From: Promethearchaeota archaeon
GTDB taxonomy: Archaea; Asgardarchaeota; Lokiarchaeia; Sigynarchaeales; SOKP01
Assembly: GCA_014729315.1 (NCBI GenBank)
Contig: WJKD01000547.1
Span: forward strand, 1 to 6,983
Length of the DNA stretch: 6,983 bases
Direction of reading: 5' to 3'
Part shown: positions 1 to 6,693 of the stretch, piece after piece
Layout: the number at the start of each line of letters is the position of its first letter
Position numbering within the stretch: position 1 is the stretch's first letter
Program-made: the position numbers and the translations under genes
The notes under the pieces: model-generated
What the model saw: the letters and a program-made list of their open reading frames with translations, nothing else
What the model was told of the DNA's origin: nothing
Databases searched by the model: none

Positions 1-913
1 GTTTGGCAGTCACGCCTGCCAGTGTTTCGCTGTTTGTGCGGACGATGTGCCCCAGCCGGTCCGATAAATGCGGAAGATGTCCCCGATCCCTGCATTTCAT
101 CAGCAAATCCAGCGTGCCGAGAACGCCTGCTGCGAACACAACGCCACGGGCTTTGATGCGCCGCTTCCGCCTGAACATGAAATCCGTCACCTTCTCCGCT
201 GTCACCACATAGCCGCCGTCCGGCAGCGGCTCGACGTCGGTAACCTTGTGCTCCGGGATGATATCCGCCCCATCCTGTTCCGCCAGATATAGGTAATTGC
301 GATCCAGCGAATTCTTGCCGCCATCGCGGCAGCCCACCATGCAATGCCCGGTCTGCGTGCAGCCGGTGCGCGCCGGTCCCCTGCCGCCGAAATACGGATC
401 CGGTACCGTCACTCCCGGCTCGCCAAAGTACACGCCCACATCCGTGGGTTTGAAATATTGCTGCCTGCCCAGCTCATCGCCGTATTCCCGCAGCATCTCA
501 TCCGCCTGATACAGATGCGGATTCGGAACCACGCCGAGCATCTTCTTCGCGGTCACATAAAACGGCAGCAGCTCCTGCTCCCAGTCGCTCTCCAGCCCGC
601 TCCACGCCGGATCGGTGAAAAACGACCGCGGCGGCACCAGCATCGTATTCCCGTAAACAAGACTCCCGCCGCCAACGCCGCTGCCGCCTAAAATCAGCAC
701 ATCGTTCAGCAGATACAGCCGCTGAATCCCGTAACAACGCAACTGCGGCGCCCATAAAAACTTTCTCAGATTCCAGCTCGTTCTGGCAAAGTCCTGCGCC
801 CGAAACCGCTTCCCGCACTCCACAACGCATACCCGGTATCCCTTCTCCGCCAGCCGCAACGCAGCCACGCTGCCACCAAAACCGGACCCGATAACCACAT
901 AATCATAATCCAT
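1..913 (-). CDS. GMC-family FAD-dependent oxidoreductase (cholesterol-oxidase-like), 3' part outside the window
   Basis: The 304 visible residues are the N-terminal part of a glucose-methanol-choline flavoprotein, a family that oxidises alcohols or sterols using FAD. The dinucleotide-binding motif GSGFGGS lies at residues 9-15, followed by the ribose-binding acid E32. A second glycine-rich FAD-contacting stretch, GGSGVGGGSLVYGN, lies at 76-89. A cysteine cluster at C185/C191/C195 precedes KNSLDRNYLYLAE, and the LGHIVRTNSE stretch near the window edge is typical of the cholesterol-oxidase-like branch. Relatives are usually about 500-560 residues, so some 200-250 residues should lie beyond position 1. 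The start at 913 is set by an AGGAGG ribosome binding site five bases upstream and by the promoter behind it. The gene is GC-rich, unlike everything to its right, and is read in the opposite direction, so it is probably resident chromosome next to an island. The true substrate is unknown; sterol oxidation should not be assumed. Confidence 0.9.
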   Translation of the reverse strand, partial: MDYDYVVIGSGFGGSVAALRLAEKGYRVCVVECGKRFRAQDFARTSWNLRKFLWAPQLRCYGIQRLYLLNDVLILGGSGVGGGSLVYGNTMLVPPRSFFTDPAWSGLESDWEQELLPFYVTAKKMLGVVPNPHLYQADEMLREYGDELGRQQYFKPTDVGVYFGEPGVTVPDPYFGGRGPARTGCTQTGHCMVGCRDGGKNSLDRNYLYLAEQDGADIIPEHKVTDVEPLPDGGYVVTAEKVTDFMFRRKRRIKARGVVFAAGVLGTLDLLMKCRDRGHLPHLSDRLGHIVRTNSETLAGVTAK

Positions 914-918
914 CTCTC

Positions 919-924
919 CCTCCT
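919..924 (-). promoter_or_regulatory. Shine-Dalgarno site of the GMC oxidoreductase gene
   Basis: The minus strand reads AGGAGG, five bases before the ATG at 913. This is a perfect anti-16S match. It fixes the start codon and contrasts with the weak or absent sites in front of the rightward genes. Confidence 0.85.
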
Positions 925-925
925 G

Positions 926-973
926 AAATGTTAAGATTCAATAATAAACAATTCGGGGGTAAATGTCAAGATT
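926..973. repeat. Imperfect 13-base direct repeat over the GMC promoter, possible operator
   Basis: AAATGTTAAGATT (926-938) and AAATGTCAAGATT (961-973) differ at one position and start 35 bases apart. The first covers the likely transcription start and leader; the second overlaps the -35 box of the leftward promoter. A shorter copy, TTAAGATT, recurs at 1045-1052 inside the spacer of the likely rightward promoter. This placement suits a regulator binding site, but no regulator gene is visible and AT-rich DNA produces such matches by chance more easily. Confidence 0.35.
941..969 (-). promoter_or_regulatory. Sigma70-type promoter for the GMC oxidoreductase gene
   Basis: On the minus strand there is a consensus -35 box TTGACA (964-969) and a -10 box TATTAT (941-946, five of six consensus bases), separated by exactly 17 bases. 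Transcription would begin around 934, leaving a leader of about 20 bases before the ATG at 913, enough to carry the AGGAGG site. The match is strong enough to call by eye. No experimental start site is known. Confidence 0.75.
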
Positions 974-1036
974 AATGTAATGTGGTGGGATAAAATTTGC
1001 TTTGATTTATTGCCATGAATTTCGCATATTTTTTTG

Positions 1037-1065
1037 TTGACATTTTAAGATTTGTTTCTTACATT
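1037..1065 (+). promoter_or_regulatory. Likely promoter of the rightward six-gene operon
   Basis: A consensus -35 box TTGACA (1037-1042) is followed after 17 bases by TACATT (1060-1065), which keeps four of the six -10 bases including the key first T, second A and last T. Transcription would begin near 1072 and give a leader of about 65 bases before the ATG at 1138. No other promoter of this quality was seen ahead of the operon. The -10 box is only moderate, so the call is less sure than for the divergent promoter. Confidence 0.55.
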
Positions 1066-1137
1066 TTATTCACCGCGCTTTTCGTCGAATTTACATATCA
1101 AGTATATATCTATTGAGACCAACAAAATATAAAAAAA

Positions 1138-2532
1138 ATGATTGTATATGATTATAAGATTAAAAGGAGCTTTAGAAAAAAAGCACTTTTAATTAATCCT
1201 TACATATATGATACTCAATACTGGGCCGAATGGAGTCAACCGGATGGCTTACTCAGAATCGCTTCACTTTTGAAAAGGAAAGGTTATTTTACTTACCTAA
1301 TAGATTGTTTAGAAACAAATCAGAACAGAAAAGTTAATAAAAAAACGATAGGGAAAAGAAGAGTTGATGATATTGATTTAAAAATCTATCACTTTGGTTT
1401 AGGCAAAAAAGACTTCATTAAAATGGTTGAAAATTTTCAAAATGAATATGGATGTCCAGATGAAATATTTGTAACTTCAATTATGACTTTTTGGTGGGAG
1501 AGTACTCGTGATGTAATTGATATTTTAAGAGAAATTTTTCCCGATCAAGAAAAAACCAAAATTTTATTAGGGGGCATTTATCCAACTTTAGCCCCAGAAC
1601 ATGCGGAAAAAAATACCATTGCCGATATCATTGTCAAAAATGAAATCTATGAAGCTTCTAATTTACCACTTGATTTAAGTTTATATCCAAATAAAAAACA
1701 TAAATATGCCATAATTAAGGGCAAAAGGGGCTGTCCATATAATTGTGTCTATTGTGCTCAACGTACTTTAAATAATGGTAGAAATGGAGAAATTGTCAGA
1801 TGTCAAGAACCCAAAGCTATTGTTGATGAAATTGAATTTTATCTTTCCGAATATTATATAAAGGATTTTGCTTTTTATGAGGATAGTATATTTTACAGGT
1901 CAAAAGAAAACCTAGAGAAAGTACTAGATGAAATTTTAAATAGAAAATTAAAATTAAATCTATATGCTCCTGAAGGATTTGAGCCAAGAGAAATATCCAG
2001 GCATCCAGAAATTATTTATAAAATGAAAGAAGCTGGATGGAAAAAAATTCATCTTGGATTAGAATCTTCAATAGTAGAAATAAACAAATCATGGAATAGA
2101 ACACATACAACAACAGAAGATTTTGAGAAAGCCGTTTCAGAAATTGAGAAAGCTGGTTTTAAACTCAGGGGACCGCAGGTCAATGCATTTATTTTATATG
2201 GAATGCCTGATGAAAAAATTGAAGATGTCGTCGAAACTATATTATATGGTTCTCATATTGTTGGGTCTTTAATACCCATGTTGTTTACACCCGTTCCACA
2301 AACACAAATCTATAATAAATATCTCCAATTTCTAAAAAATCAAAAATTTAACCTTCATGATTTAAACGGAAAATTTCTACCGTTTTTAAAATTGAATGGT
2401 TACAGAGCGAGTGATTATTTTGACTTGCAGAGATTGATGTTTTCATTAAATATTCAATATAGAAGTGCTTCTTTTGATCCGTTAAGCAATAACACTGTAA
2501 GCAAGAAATATCGAGAAAAACTAACTGGATAA
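1138..2532 (+). CDS. Radical SAM protein with N-terminal cobalamin-binding-like domain
   Basis: This is a 464-residue two-domain protein. Residues about 14-175 resemble the Rossmann-like B12-binding domain of class B radical SAM enzymes: KALLINP, then the PDGLLRIASLLKRKGY helix, LIDC, and KILLGGIYPTLAPEH at 141-155. The classical DxHxxG cobalamin-ligating motif is not seen, which is common in this group. The radical SAM domain follows, with the 4Fe-4S motif CxxxCxxC at C199, C203 and C206, a later HLGLES strand (305-310) and ILYGMPDE (352-359). Only six cysteines occur in total, so there is no sign of a SPASM-type auxiliary cluster. Such enzymes cleave S-adenosylmethionine to a 5'-deoxyadenosyl radical and commonly methylate or rearrange unreactive carbons; the substrate here is unknown. 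The start is fixed because TAA lies in frame just upstream and no other early start exists. There is no clear Shine-Dalgarno site, only an A-rich leader. It is the first gene of the operon. Confidence 0.85.
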   Translation: MIVYDYKIKRSFRKKALLINPYIYDTQYWAEWSQPDGLLRIASLLKRKGYFTYLIDCLETNQNRKVNKKTIGKRRVDDIDLKIYHFGLGKKDFIKMVENFQNEYGCPDEIFVTSIMTFWWESTRDVIDILREIFPDQEKTKILLGGIYPTLAPEHAEKNTIADIIVKNEIYEASNLPLDLSLYPNKKHKYAIIKGKRGCPYNCVYCAQRTLNNGRNGEIVRCQEPKAIVDEIEFYLSEYYIKDFAFYEDSIFYRSKENLEKVLDEILNRKLKLNLYAPEGFEPREISRHPEIIYKMKEAGWKKIHLGLESSIVEINKSWNRTHTTTEDFEKAVSEIEKAGFKLRGPQVNAFILYGMPDEKIEDVVETILYGSHIVGSLIPMLFTPVPQTQIYNKYLQFLKNQKFNLHDLNGKFLPFLKLNGYRASDYFDLQRLMFSLNIQYRSASFDPLSNNTVSKKYREKLTG

Positions 2533-2564
2533 ATTAATATTAGCAATAGAATATAATTAGATTA

Positions 2565-3827
2565 ATGCAAACAATAAGATACATGGGAAGCAAGCGAAAG
2601 CTTGCTTCCATAATATACCAGTTAATTAATAATGAGATTCAATTAAATGGAGACGACTATTTTTTTGATCTCTTCGCTGGAACAAATTCAGTTGCTGAAG
2701 TTTTTAAAAACGACTGTCCAATTGTAACTAATGACATTCAAGAATACAGCTATCAAATTGCTCTTGCACTTATTAAAAATAAGGACACCAAAATTGATTC
2801 GTCTGATCTAAAAATGTTAAATCACATAGCATTGGACAAATTTCATAGTCTATCAAATAGATTTGATATCTATTCAGAAATTGAAAATAGATTAATTTCA
2901 GAAAAAAAAATAAATGAATATAGTGAATTTCTCAAATCTTTTCCACATGTCAATAACGCCAATATAATAAAAAATCATGAATTATCATATCTATTTACAA
3001 ATAATGCGTTACAATCATATAAAGAAAAAAAAGAATATCTCTTATTTACAACTTATTTTAACAATACTTATTTCAGTCTTAGACAATGTCTGCATATTGA
3101 TTCATTAAGGTTCGCAATAGATAATATCACAGACGGTTGGCACAATGATAATACTATGGAGATAAAGCGATCAATATATTTAACCTGTCTTATGTCAGCT
3201 TTAAGTATATCTGTTAATAGTACAAGTCATTTTGCTCAATATCATAAATTAAATAAAAAAAATCTCAATTGGATTGCTGAAAGAAGAAAGAAAGATATCT
3301 TTCAAATCTTTAATCATAAGTTGAATGAATTTAATGATTCTTTAATCCCGACAAAATTTACTAACATCTGCCTAAAGAAGGACTATAAATTAGTTTTCAA
3401 AGAAAATGAAGATCTGCTTAATAAGACAAAGCTTGTATATATAGACCCACCTTATTCCTGTGCTCCTTACTCAAGGTTTTATCATATATTAGAAACTCTT
3501 GTAAAGTATGATTATCCTGAATCACTTTATGATGGGCGTTATCGAGGAGATCGCTACGTTTCGGATTTTAATAAAAAAAGTAAAGTATCCTTAGAATTTA
3601 AATCTCTATTAGAGAATTTAATCAACTATAAATTAGATGTTCTATTCAGTTATCCTTTAAATAACGATTTGAATTACAATGCAGAGAGTCTCCTAGAACT
3701 TTGTAATTATTATTACAAACCATCAAACATAGTGGTAAAAAAAATCCCACACAAAAGGCAAGCATTTGGAAACAAAAATGCAAAAAATGGTCAAACGGAA
3801 TACTTAATTCTTTGTAAAAATATATAG
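2565..3827 (+). CDS. D12-class (Dam-like) N6-adenine DNA methyltransferase
   Basis: This 420-residue protein shows the motif order of Dam-type enzymes, which move a methyl group from S-adenosylmethionine to the N6 of adenine in DNA. Motif X, RYMGSKRKL, is at residues 5-13; motif I, DLFAGTNSVAEVF, at 35-47 forms the cofactor pocket; the catalytic DPPY of motif IV is at 294-297; LFSYPLN at 360-366 fits a later core strand. About 240 residues separate motifs I and IV, so the target-recognition part is much larger than in the 278-residue E. coli Dam, and GATC specificity should not be assumed. It begins 32 bases after the radical SAM gene, with no obvious Shine-Dalgarno site, and ends nine bases before the ParB-like gene. 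The next ATG (codon 7) falls inside motif X, which supports the start used. In this context it is probably the modification half of a restriction-like system, protecting host DNA; this is inference. Confidence 0.9.
   Translation: MQTIRYMGSKRKLASIIYQLINNEIQLNGDDYFFDLFAGTNSVAEVFKNDCPIVTNDIQEYSYQIALALIKNKDTKIDSSDLKMLNHIALDKFHSLSNRFDIYSEIENRLISEKKINEYSEFLKSFPHVNNANIIKNHELSYLFTNNALQSYKEKKEYLLFTTYFNNTYFSLRQCLHIDSLRFAIDNITDGWHNDNTMEIKRSIYLTCLMSALSISVNSTSHFAQYHKLNKKNLNWIAERRKKDIFQIFNHKLNEFNDSLIPTKFTNICLKKDYKLVFKENEDLLNKTKLVYIDPPYSCAPYSRFYHILETLVKYDYPESLYDGRYRGDRYVSDFNKKSKVSLEFKSLLENLINYKLDVLFSYPLNNDLNYNAESLLELCNYYYKPSNIVVKKIPHKRQAFGNKNAKNGQTEYLILCKNI
2586..2609 (+). promoter_or_regulatory. Perfect 10-bp stem with GAAA tetraloop in the first codons of the methyltransferase gene
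   Basis: GGAAGCAAGC (2586-2595) is followed by GAAA and then by its exact reverse complement GCTTGCTTCC (2600-2609). In RNA this is a stable ten-pair hairpin closed by C-G around a GNRA-type loop. It covers codons 8-15, starting 21 bases after the A of the start codon, and encodes part of motif X. It could slow ribosome loading or act as a control element; it may also be an accident of the codons chosen for a conserved motif. Confidence 0.5.
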
Positions 3828-3836
3828 GTAGTCAAA

Positions 3837-4862
3837 ATGGAAAAGAATTTTAGAAAAGTAAATTTGGACGGTATCCCTACTAAACTTACATTTAAAAGAA
3901 TACCAATCGATAAATTAATTCTGGATGAAAGCAATCCCAGAATTCAATTTTTTCGAGACAACCAAATTGAGCAAAATTTATCCCAAGATAAAATATATTT
4001 TGCACTCACTAATAAAAAGCCAGATGCTTTTCAAAGACTATTTATAGCAATTGAAAAAAATGATGGCTTATTGAATCCAATCTGGATTCAAGAGATTGAT
4101 AATGAAAAATACCTTGTTTTAGAGGGGAACACTAGAACATTGATCTATAAAAATTTGCGAACGAAATATCCCAATAAAAAAAACTGGCAGGAAATTGATT
4201 CATATATTCTTCCGAAAAATTTGAGCGAAGAGCAAAAAAACTTCATCAAACTAGAGGCTCATCTTGGAGGAACTGAAGATTGGGATGCTTATGAAAAAGC
4301 AAGAGAATTATATAGACTTAATGAAGAAGCTGGTTATGCCATGGATCATTTAGCAGAAATAACCAGAAGGCCAAAATCCGAAATTATGAAGGCGATTAAA
4401 GCATTTAAAGCTATGCGAGATTATTACTTACCAAAATATGGTGATATTCCGTCAGAGGTACTTAAATATAGTTATTTTGAACAATATTTTAATTACTCAA
4501 GTGTTCAAAAATCTATGAAGAAAAATGATTTTTCTATTAAAGATTTTTGTGATTGGGTTGGAACAGATAAAATTGATAGAGCAATTGATGTTAGAACTTT
4601 ACCAACCATATTGGATGATCCTTTAGCAAAAGAAGAATTCGTAAAAAAAGGTTTTGAGCGAGCGATTGAAATTTTGGCTGTGAAGAAACCTGATGTCAAA
4701 TCGAAGTTATGGCTAAAAGTTAAAGAAGTTATCGAAGGAATGATGAAATTATCCAGCCATGAAATTAATGAAATTAGAGATGGACATGAAGAAGGGAAGA
4801 AAAATCTGTTATATGATCTTTATGGCATCACAAAAGAACATATTGAAACAATAGAAAGATAA
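3837..4862 (+). CDS. ParB/sulfiredoxin-fold protein (ParB-like N-terminal domain), first of two in the operon
   Basis: This 341-residue protein has the marks of a ParB/Srx-type N-terminal domain. IPIDKLILDESNPRI lies at about residues 22-36, NDGLLNPIWI at 75-84, and LEGNTR at 95-100, which matches the E-G-N-x-R nucleotide-contacting motif of ParB-like proteins. After it, WDAYEKARELYRLNEEAGYAMDHLAEI at about 149-175 and the following helices look like the helix-turn-helix region that in ParB follows the N-terminal domain. The remaining 130 residues are charged and not recognised. Known ParB proteins are CTP-dependent DNA clamps, and other members of the fold are kinases or nucleases, so the activity here is open. 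It is not a plasmid-partition pair, since no ParA gene is adjacent. It starts nine bases after the methyltransferase gene behind a weak AGGTAG ribosome site and ends four bases before the nuclease gene. A related protein is encoded at the right edge. Confidence 0.75.
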   Translation: MEKNFRKVNLDGIPTKLTFKRIPIDKLILDESNPRIQFFRDNQIEQNLSQDKIYFALTNKKPDAFQRLFIAIEKNDGLLNPIWIQEIDNEKYLVLEGNTRTLIYKNLRTKYPNKKNWQEIDSYILPKNLSEEQKNFIKLEAHLGGTEDWDAYEKARELYRLNEEAGYAMDHLAEITRRPKSEIMKAIKAFKAMRDYYLPKYGDIPSEVLKYSYFEQYFNYSSVQKSMKKNDFSIKDFCDWVGTDKIDRAIDVRTLPTILDDPLAKEEFVKKGFERAIEILAVKKPDVKSKLWLKVKEVIEGMMKLSSHEINEIRDGHEEGKKNLLYDLYGITKEHIETIER

Positions 4863-4866
4863 AATT

Positions 4867-5268
4867 ATGCCAAGCAAGACACACCAAGCATTGGTTTCAT
4901 TCATCGCTCGGAAAATGCAAGAAGATGGCTATCAAACTATTGCATTTGATGATGATAATTCAGGCTTTGATATATTTAATTACCCCATTCCCCCAACAAT
5001 TAAAAGACACCGACCTGATATTATTGGAATGGATATTCAAGGTTACTTTTCAATTGGCGAGGCAAAAACAAAAAATGATTTAACAGGAAAAAGATTAGAG
5101 GAGCAACTTAATGATTTTTCGGATTTGAGAAATGAAGATGGATCATTAATTCCTTTTTATCTTGGTATACCTGAAAGTGTAAATGAAAAACTCGAATTTA
5201 AGTTATCAAAATTCAACGTTAATAGAAGAAATATCAAAATTATAAGTATTCCAGATTTGCTAATATAA
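4867..5268 (+). CDS. Small PD-(D/E)XK nuclease-like protein
   Basis: This 133-residue protein carries a plausible PD-(D/E)XK active site: H6 in an N-terminal helix (THQALVSFIARKMQEDGY), P50-D51 in RPDIIG, and E65-A66-K67 in GEAKT, spaced as in restriction-endonuclease-like folds where D and E bind metal and K assists catalysis. The RPDIIG...IGEAKT pattern is typical of short stand-alone nucleases of restriction and mobile-element systems. No separate DNA-recognition domain is visible, so targeting probably comes from a partner. Its stop codon overlaps the start of the SNF2 gene by one base (TAATG), which suggests coupled translation and a working nuclease-helicase pair. The fold call rests on motif spacing only; an inactive relative or a structural role is possible. 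Confidence 0.6.
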   Translation: MPSKTHQALVSFIARKMQEDGYQTIAFDDDNSGFDIFNYPIPPTIKRHRPDIIGMDIQGYFSIGEAKTKNDLTGKRLEEQLNDFSDLRNEDGSLIPFYLGIPESVNEKLEFKLSKFNVNRRNIKIISIPDLLI

Positions 5269-6689
5269 TGAATCGTTTCAATATTAAATATGAAATCAAA
5301 ACGAAGCCTTATCCGCATCAAATAGAAGCCACAAGATTTATATTAGAAAATGACTATTGCGCTCTGTTTGATGAGCAAGGATTGGGAAAGACAAAAATAG
5401 TCATTGATGCTATTGTAACAGAACTTAAGCGTAAAAAGATCAATGGCTGTTTGGTCATTTCTCCGAAGACTTTGATTAAAAATTGGGAGACCGAGGTAAA
5501 AAAACATAGCTTCTTGAAACCCTTAAATTTAATTGGATCGAAAAGAGAAAAGGGATATAAGTTTTTATCTTATGCAAACATTTACCTTACTAATTATGAA
5601 CAAATTATTTCAGAATTAGAAAGAGTAAGAGATTTTTTAAACATTAATGATTTTGCCATTGTTTTAGATGAATCACAGAGAATAAAGAATCCATTAGCTA
5701 AAACAACAAATGCAATTTTAGAAATCAGTAAATTATCAAATAAAAAAATAATTATTACTGGTACTCCCATAGCTAATAAACCTGAAAATATATGGGCTCA
5801 ATTTAATTTTCTTGATCATGGCAAATTATTGGGAAATAGTTTTAATCATTTTAAAAACAAATATATTTCTAACAAAAATGATGAAAATTCTTATTTAAAA
5901 TTAAAAGAAAAAATATCAACTATTTCATTAAGACGACTTAAAGATGATGTTTTGGAATTGCCGAAAAAAATCTATAAAGACATTTATATTGAGTTAAAAG
6001 ACCTGCAAAAAGAAAACTATGAAAAACTAAAGCAGAGTCTAATCGTTGAAATTAAAGATTTCGAAGGAGAAATAATTATTGATGAGAATGATTATTTCCT
6101 TAAAAAACTATTGCGTTTGACGCAATTAGCCAGTCATCCCTTTCTTTTAGATAAATCTTATAATGAAATACCATCGAGAATAGTTGCTTTAGATGAATTA
6201 ATAAATGAAATTATTTCAAGAAAAGAAAAAGTAATAATATGGAGCAGTTTTGTTGAAAATATTCGATTAATAAGAAATCGTTATAAAAAATTTGGTTCTT
6301 TATACTTATTTGGAGCAATTCCAATTGATGATCGGAATAGATATATCCAACTTTTTCAAACGGATGAGAAATATAAAGTAATGGTAGCAAATCCAGCGGC
6401 TGCGAGGGAAGGTATAACACTCACAGCAGCAAATAATGCAATTTATTATGATCGAAATTTTAATTTGGTCGATTATATTCAATCTCAAGATAGAATCCAT
6501 AGAATTTCTCAAGATAGGCAATGTTATATTTTTAAAATAATTGCCAAAAATACGATAGATGAGTTTATTGATGACAAAATTTATTCTAAACAAAGTATCG
6601 CAAGTTACCTACAGGGTGATACAAATGAAATAAAGGAAAAGGAAAATAAATTGAGTAAAGAAGAAATTATAGAAATATTAGGGGGCTAG
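5268..6689 (+). CDS. SNF2-family DNA helicase/translocase (compact)
   Basis: This 473-residue protein is almost entirely a two-lobe SNF2 ATPase core. Lobe 1 has YPHQIEA with Q18, Walker A DEQGLGKTK (35-43, K41), VISPKTLIKNW (63-73), motif II DESQ at 134-137 in place of DEAH, and TGTP at 164-167 followed by the SNF2-typical IANKPENIWAQFNFLD. The link region has SLRRLKDDVLELPKK. Lobe 2 has KVIIWSSF, the motif V stretch REGITLTAAN (380-389), and motif VI QSQDRIHRISQ (405-415) with the arginine fingers R409 and R412. SNF2 proteins use ATP to move along double-stranded DNA rather than to unwind it. No bromo-, RING- or nuclease domain is attached, so it probably works with separate partners, most likely the nuclease encoded just upstream, whose stop codon it overlaps by one base. 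It has no Shine-Dalgarno site of its own, consistent with coupling. All key motifs are intact, so it should be active. Confidence 0.9.
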   Translation: MNRFNIKYEIKTKPYPHQIEATRFILENDYCALFDEQGLGKTKIVIDAIVTELKRKKINGCLVISPKTLIKNWETEVKKHSFLKPLNLIGSKREKGYKFLSYANIYLTNYEQIISELERVRDFLNINDFAIVLDESQRIKNPLAKTTNAILEISKLSNKKIIITGTPIANKPENIWAQFNFLDHGKLLGNSFNHFKNKYISNKNDENSYLKLKEKISTISLRRLKDDVLELPKKIYKDIYIELKDLQKENYEKLKQSLIVEIKDFEGEIIIDENDYFLKKLLRLTQLASHPFLLDKSYNEIPSRIVALDELINEIISRKEKVIIWSSFVENIRLIRNRYKKFGSLYLFGAIPIDDRNRYIQLFQTDEKYKVMVANPAAAREGITLTAANNAIYYDRNFNLVDYIQSQDRIHRISQDRQCYIFKIIAKNTIDEFIDDKIYSKQSIASYLQGDTNEIKEKENKLSKEEIIEILGG

Positions 6690-6693
6690 TATT

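Noticed and set aside
3..830. Several open frames of 69-115 codons on both strands within the first 830 bases.
   Set aside because: They overlap the GMC oxidoreductase in other frames, give arginine- and alanine-rich or proline-rich translations without recognisable domains, and are expected shadows of a GC-rich gene. The oxidoreductase frame has clear motifs, promoter and ribosome site.
2533..2564. Possible terminator or second promoter in the 32-base gap between the radical SAM and methyltransferase genes.
   Set aside because: The gap has no GC stem followed by a T run and no TTGACA-like box; the small TAATATTA palindrome is too weak to call. Read-through is the simpler reading.
2902..2910. 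Run of nine A residues in the methyltransferase gene, a possible slippage site for on-off switching.
   Set aside because: Runs of this length are common in DNA this AT-rich, the reading frame is intact across it, and there is no second such tract or repeat unit to support phase variation.
4505..4699. 64-codon minus-strand frame inside the ParB-like gene.
   Set aside because: It lies wholly within a gene with a supported product and has no domain, ribosome site or promoter of note.
3837..4862. Plasmid or chromosome partition ParB.
   Set aside because: The EGNTR-type domain is ParB-like, but no ParA ATPase or parS-like inverted repeat is visible nearby, and the neighbours are methyltransferase, nuclease and helicase genes.
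6211..6593. Two minus-strand frames of 69 and 95 codons inside the SNF2 gene.
   Set aside because: They are antisense to conserved motifs V and VI of the SNF2 core; the isoleucine- and leucine-rich translations are what AT-rich antisense produces.
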